DNA of 64,000 bases, from assembly GCA_028564675.1 (NCBI GenBank), contig JAOVVO010000477.1:1-64000 (forward strand), read 5' to 3'. The notes under the pieces are model-generated. The model was given only the letters and a program-made list of their open reading frames with translations, was not told the origin of the DNA and made no database searches. This DNA comes from Onchocerca lupi. Its lineage: Eukaryota; Nematoda; Chromadorea; Rhabditida; Onchocercidae. The first letter of the stretch is position 1, and each line of letters opens with the position of its first letter. Of the stretch, positions 63,701-64,000 are shown in pieces. The translations under genes were made by a program, and so were the position numbers.

Positions 63701-64000
63701 TTTATGGTTCTTCCCAACATGAACAGAATTACATATCTGAATCCCATCAGCAAATGGTGCTGAAAAATATCTTCATATTCAAGGAATACATGTACGCAAA
63801 TTTTCTGGAGTTGTATATAGTCATATATTATTGATCTTGAAAATATGCATGTTCACCAATAAATAGATATTAATTTTAGATATGGCTGGTATGGAAATGT
63901 TGGCTCCTGGTGGAATACCAATTTCTCAAGCACCGCAGTCACATCTCCATCCACATGCTGCTGCTATGATGCAGCATGCAGCGGCTGCTCATCCTGGTGC
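42706..64000 (+). CDS. egl-27: egl-27/RERE-like atrophin corepressor gene (multi-exon, 3' truncated by window)
   Basis: Gene-level entry; exons are listed separately. The joined exons encode a BAH domain, ELM2, SANT, a single GATA-type zinc finger (C-X2-C-X18-C-X2-C), a charged linker, the atrophin signature CARTDL followed by KKRE, and a Pro/Met/His-rich tail. That order is specific to RERE/atrophin proteins; MTA proteins share the first four modules but lack CARTDL. The known role of the family is nuclear corepression: ELM2-SANT binds class I histone deacetylase, and C. elegans egl-27 acts in cell polarity, migration and patterning. From 48984 the model has 16 exons and about 1,010 residues, all phase-consistent from 57283 on. 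The C-terminus continues past 64000. The first two candidate exons and the 3' boundary of the third are uncertain, so the true start may differ. An intron carries Wolbachia-like DNA. Confidence 0.85.
42771..46762 (+). other. Putative first intron, about 4 kb
   Basis: Mostly AT-rich with no recognisable gene. A GC-richer patch at about 45430-45555 keeps a Gly/Ser/Pro-rich frame open (PTGSDGGGAGVGTRSPPSS). It could be an unrecognised exon or a regulatory element. Confidence 0.4.
46763..46852 (+). CDS. egl-27: Candidate egl-27-like exon 2 (frame unresolved)
   Basis: A CATTACAG acceptor precedes about 80-90 bases open in two frames. With the 42770 donor the peptide starts RLFYIKSYVRSNQVF and can leave at TAT|GTTCCA (46845). 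With the 42763 donor it starts GYSTLKVMFGRTKCFLGI and can leave at GAA|GTGAAT (46833). Both exits are phase 0 and fit the phase-0 start at 48984. A GTATTT at 46853 would be out of phase. Confidence 0.35.
47599..47733 (+). other. Small acidic open frame inside intron (weak)
   Basis: ATG opens MVEEDETAGKTPEECRDLG followed by a LWEVDLVYYSLNGNNK-type stretch and a stop. It follows a good acceptor (CTTTTTTCAG at 47532-47541) and a strong-looking donor, G|GTGAGA, at 47581. An alternative small exon, 47542-47580, is therefore also possible. Neither fits the phases of the main model. Confidence 0.2.
48486..48524. repeat. Poly-T plus (AT)n tract
   Basis: Seventeen T followed by about eleven AT units. 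Confidence 0.9.
48984..49177 (+). CDS. egl-27: egl-27-like exon: N-terminal half of BAH domain
   Basis: The acceptor ATATTTTCAG at 48974-48983 opens a phase-0 frame. A basic linker (KNKRGKAYKARSDSEYK) is followed by DGVLYRPGDHVFIE and PYYIGTISNFKMV, which lines up with the start of the RERE BAH domain (VVYRPGDCVYIE, then PYFICSIQDFKLV). The 3' boundary is unclear because the frame stops at 49218-49220. Possible donors are 49155 (ATG|GTGCTT, phase 0), 49170 (phase 0) and 49178 (CAGAT|GTCGAA, phase 2). Only the last fits the acceptor at 49984, so it is used here. Confidence 0.8.
49178..49984 (+). other. Intron within the BAH coding region
   Basis: Length depends on the unresolved donor. It contains a short tandem (AAGGAAAATAGTACATAAA and a near copy) at about 49552-49593. 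No gene was seen on either strand. Confidence 0.55.
49985..50290 (+). CDS. egl-27: egl-27-like exon: C-terminal half of BAH domain
   Basis: The acceptor TGTTTTATAG precedes an open frame of about 102 codons. TKRDQLSVKVTRFYRPEDVP followed by SYSLLLQDRKDD and RELFSSEISSVHPICHLR aligns with RERE [27 protein letters not shown] and RELFISDY. The first 45 or so residues fill the variable BAH loop. The donor AG|GTTTGT at 50291 leaves phase 2 and rejoins the 57283 exon to restore the conserved LRGKC. If an upstream AG (49966-49967) is used instead, the exon starts 17 bases earlier in phase 0. Confidence 0.85.
50291..57282 (+). other. Large intron (about 7 kb)
   Basis: Its ends are fixed by the phase match that restores LRGKC. 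The interior is AT-rich, with a duplicated TTCTCATGATGAATTT at about 54522 and 54561 and poly-T near 50660. No convincing gene is nested on either strand. It may hold regulatory sequence. Confidence 0.75.
57283..57442 (+). CDS. egl-27: egl-27-like exon: BAH end and ELM2 start
   Basis: The acceptor TAGTTGCAG is followed by GKCTIRLIKDI, ECDVQSLADIFFSLVSFDPN and the highly conserved LASVQGEIRVGGSYQ. This matches RERE and MTA proteins, where QGEIRVG marks the start of ELM2, the part that binds histone deacetylase. The donor CAG|GTTTAT leaves phase 0. A 137-codon frame on the opposite strand here is its shadow. Confidence 0.93.
57443..58212 (+). other. Intron with AT-repeat cluster
   Basis: Contains poly-T at about 57758-57774 and (AT)n/(GATA)n-like runs between 58010 and 58090. 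The ATCATATATATATATATGAT-like palindrome near 58008-58032 can fold on itself. No gene. Confidence 0.85.
58213..58311 (+). CDS. egl-27: egl-27-like exon: ELM2 middle
   Basis: The acceptor TTAGTTTCAG opens VKLPPMEKCSAVDEPDRDEL and then LWRPGYINEESEH in phase 0, matching the ELM2 stretch AKLPDL followed by EELVWMPGV of RERE. The donor used is CAT|GTGTAA at 58312, because it keeps phase with the next exon. The stronger-looking GTAAGC two bases later would break the frame. Confidence 0.9.
58544..58690 (+). CDS. egl-27: egl-27-like exon: ELM2 C-terminal helices
   Basis: The acceptor CATTATTCAG opens YGCNQSTFLSYKRATRSFRM followed by FAMVRNEQITQMERDF. This corresponds to the LLMYLRAARSMAAFAG helix of ELM2 that docks on histone deacetylase. 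The donor ACG|GTTAGT leaves phase 0 after MHDAIIT. Confidence 0.92.
59095..59304 (+). CDS. egl-27: egl-27-like exon: ELM2-SANT junction and most of SANT
   Basis: The acceptor AATCGTTTCAG opens IVCREFFFQLHKCDYNVNYA, the ALNTLHESGYDAGKA-type helix. MNVDDAKKFARGIKTYGKNF and LKIKKELLPHHRR follow, which is the SANT domain (RERE: [21 protein letters not shown]). The donor AGA|GTAAGC is near consensus. The longer open frame upstream of 59095 is intron read-through. Confidence 0.95.
59305..59842 (+). other. Intron
   Basis: AT-rich, no gene. A small AT-rich run of repeated TTAGAT/ATTAGAT units lies at about 59435-59480. Confidence 0.9.
59843..59968 (+). CDS. egl-27: egl-27-like exon: end of SANT and basic linker
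   Basis: The acceptor TTTCTTTTCAG opens DELVQFYYGWKKTRDATRPK, matching ELITFYYYWKKT of RERE, and then a basic Arg/Thr/Lys linker (RQRNTTTATHRKPKSNQLK). The donor AAG|GTCATT leaves phase 0. Confidence 0.93.
60149..60269 (+). CDS. egl-27: egl-27-like exon: acidic linker and first Cys pair of GATA finger
   Basis: After ASRPGSTDLADYASASETE (RERE: FLDLSSASEDD) come several acidic residues and AYACHHCYTS, the first C-X2-C of the GATA-type finger. The donor A|GTAACA splits the finger in phase 1, at the K of the SKSKDW stretch. Confidence 0.93.
60417..60577 (+). CDS. egl-27: egl-27-like exon: second half of GATA zinc finger
   Basis: The acceptor CTCGTTTAG is followed by SKDWHHSGRERQLLCTECRI and FYKKYGQLRPVDRP. 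This mirrors RERE [20 protein letters not shown] and FKKYGELPPIEKP. It supplies the second C-X2-C pair, giving C-X2-C-X18-C-X2-C overall. A proline/serine linker follows, and the donor GAG|GTTGGA leaves phase 0. Confidence 0.95.
60737..60889 (+). CDS. egl-27: egl-27-like exon: basic linker
   Basis: The acceptor CAAATTTCAG opens EQGVRTRANKKERRGA, comparable in place and charge to the MRTRRSRG segment after the RERE finger. Lys/Arg-rich sequence with probable nuclear-localisation clusters (KRKRNH) follows. The donor TAT|GTTCGT at 60890 leaves phase 0, and the small downstream intron is 69 bases. Confidence 0.85.
60959..61084 (+). CDS. egl-27: egl-27-like exon: charged linker
   Basis: The acceptor TAATTTCAG opens VNGATKKRFVKGEKEDENTD in phase 0, then an acidic stretch (MQEDEPCVSSEIHASD). 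The donor AAG|GTTTCT at 61085 leaves phase 0 and begins the intron holding the bacterial-like insert. Confidence 0.88.
61338..61468 (+). pseudogene. rplX: Fragment of bacterial rplX (ribosomal protein L24), probable Wolbachia transfer
   Basis: The frame reads EKIAFFSKIAMLDPKYKAST, then RIGLKVIDGKKV, then a FAKVSEEVID-type end. This is the C-terminal third of bacterial L24, where IHISNVALVDPKTGKPTRVG, FKVEDGKKVR and SGEVID are the usual cores. The N-terminal KOW part is missing. The nearby TAA is out of frame by one base, so the copy has probably shifted. The next bases start an L5-like frame, the standard bacterial order. An AAG|GTATGT inside the fragment could act as a cryptic donor. Assignment to Wolbachia is inferred from the nematode host. 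Confidence 0.75.
61475..61573 (+). pseudogene. rplE: Fragment of bacterial rplE (ribosomal protein L5), probable Wolbachia transfer
   Basis: ATG at 61475 opens MFKELYKGSIIKSLKDKFNF followed by SNVMQVPKLVKVC, matching the N-terminus of bacterial L5 (LKELY, then a lysine-rich helix, YSNVMQVPKIEKI). Homology ends just before the expected NMGVG motif, leaving about 33 of roughly 180 residues. The gene lies six bases after the L24 fragment, as in the spc operon. It cannot give a functional protein. The open frame continues about 37 codons into unrelated sequence. Confidence 0.78.
61923..62243 (+). CDS. egl-27: egl-27-like exon: low-complexity linker
   Basis: The acceptor AATTTATAG opens VNEIETSPDSQSVSASSKII in phase 0. 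It is a 107-codon Ser/Thr/Glu-rich segment with no recognised domain (a disordered linker) and an acidic Ala/Glu patch (ENEVAEAVEIATEQ). The donor GAT|GTAAGC is strong and leaves phase 0. A minus-strand frame over it is a shadow. Confidence 0.85.
62477..62704 (+). CDS. egl-27: egl-27-like exon: atrophin CARTDL motif
   Basis: The acceptor ATTCTTGCAG opens EMKTEEEDSDDGYWTVNDTV. Further on, MCARTDLAFRMKPGSEWDKK and REARAALKNHI follow. CARTDL, F and KKRE are shared with atrophins (CARTDLYFVPL, then KLAKKRADL), which is what separates this protein from MTA-type BAH-ELM2-SANT-GATA proteins. The donor AAA|GTTAGT leaves phase 0. Confidence 0.93.
62861..63079 (+). CDS. egl-27: egl-27-like exon: Pro/Gly/Met-rich region
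   Basis: The acceptor AATTTTTCAG opens PSETFPTPVAVPKLPSAQLA, then a Gly/Met/Pro-rich stretch (FSGLPGMFPGMPDPRFGF) and TPQQQYAIAVEQ. Its composition matches the proline-rich tail of atrophins. The donor CAG|GTAATT leaves phase 0. A 101-codon minus-strand frame over it is a shadow. Confidence 0.9.
63173..63509 (+). CDS. egl-27: egl-27-like exon: Gln-rich start, Ala/His/Met-rich tail
   Basis: The acceptor ATTTTTTCTAG opens QVFQKQMEQQLRAHQLEMIR, a probable short helix, followed by SPSHGGTPAAAVNAHGFP and MDPRALAALMHNPQL. Read straight through, the frame stops at 63512. The donor A|GTTAAT at 63510 (phase 1) joins AAT at 63880 and keeps the same style of sequence, so I take the exon end as 63509. 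A real stop here in an alternative transcript cannot be excluded. Confidence 0.85.
63880..64000 (+). CDS. egl-27: egl-27-like exon: His/Ala/Met-rich tail, cut by window edge
   Basis: The acceptor TTAATTTTAG opens NMAGMEMLAPGGIPISQAPQ, then SHLHPHAAAMMQHAAAAHPG, still open at 64000. The His-Leu-His and Ala/Met-rich composition resembles the conserved atrophin C-terminus. Confidence 0.85.

Overview
The window looks like nuclear DNA of a nematode, most likely a filarial worm. It is very AT-rich and full of homopolymer and dinucleotide tracts. Its introns end in the nematode-type acceptor TTTTCAG or TTGCAG. The one clear gene is an atrophin/RERE family corepressor, the counterpart of C. elegans egl-27. 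An intron of that gene holds a decayed piece of a bacterial ribosomal-protein operon (rplX then rplE). In a nematode this is best explained as DNA transferred from a Wolbachia endosymbiont, which points to a filarial host. I cannot name the species.

Layout: (1) About 170-2655 is a long imperfect inverted repeat with arms of about 1 kb around a loop of about 0.5 kb; matching peptide segments survive in both arms. (2) About 2.7-42.7 kb has no confidently recognisable gene. It holds a short non-autonomous Helitron-like element (15853-16246), a possible second Helitron left end (23842), several direct, tandem and inverted repeats, microsatellites, and a few weak exon candidates (5280, 22410, minus strand 24624-24355). 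It may be intergenic or a very long 5' region. (3) 42.7-64 kb is the egl-27/RERE-like gene on the plus strand, with exons that become dense after 57 kb. From 48984 I can trace 16 exons, about 3.0 kb of CDS and about 1,010 residues. They encode, in order, a BAH domain (split by a large intron), an ELM2 domain, a SANT domain, a GATA-type zinc finger, an acidic/basic linker, the atrophin CARTDL motif and a Pro/Gly/Met/His-rich C-terminus that runs off the right edge.

How it works together: BAH, ELM2, SANT and GATA modules in one chain are the hallmark of RERE/atrophin corepressors, which recruit class I histone deacetylases through ELM2-SANT and act in patterning. No second gene can be tied functionally to it here. 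Splice positions from 57283 on are phase-consistent. Those of the first exons (42706, 46763 and the 3' end of the 48984 exon) are not settled.
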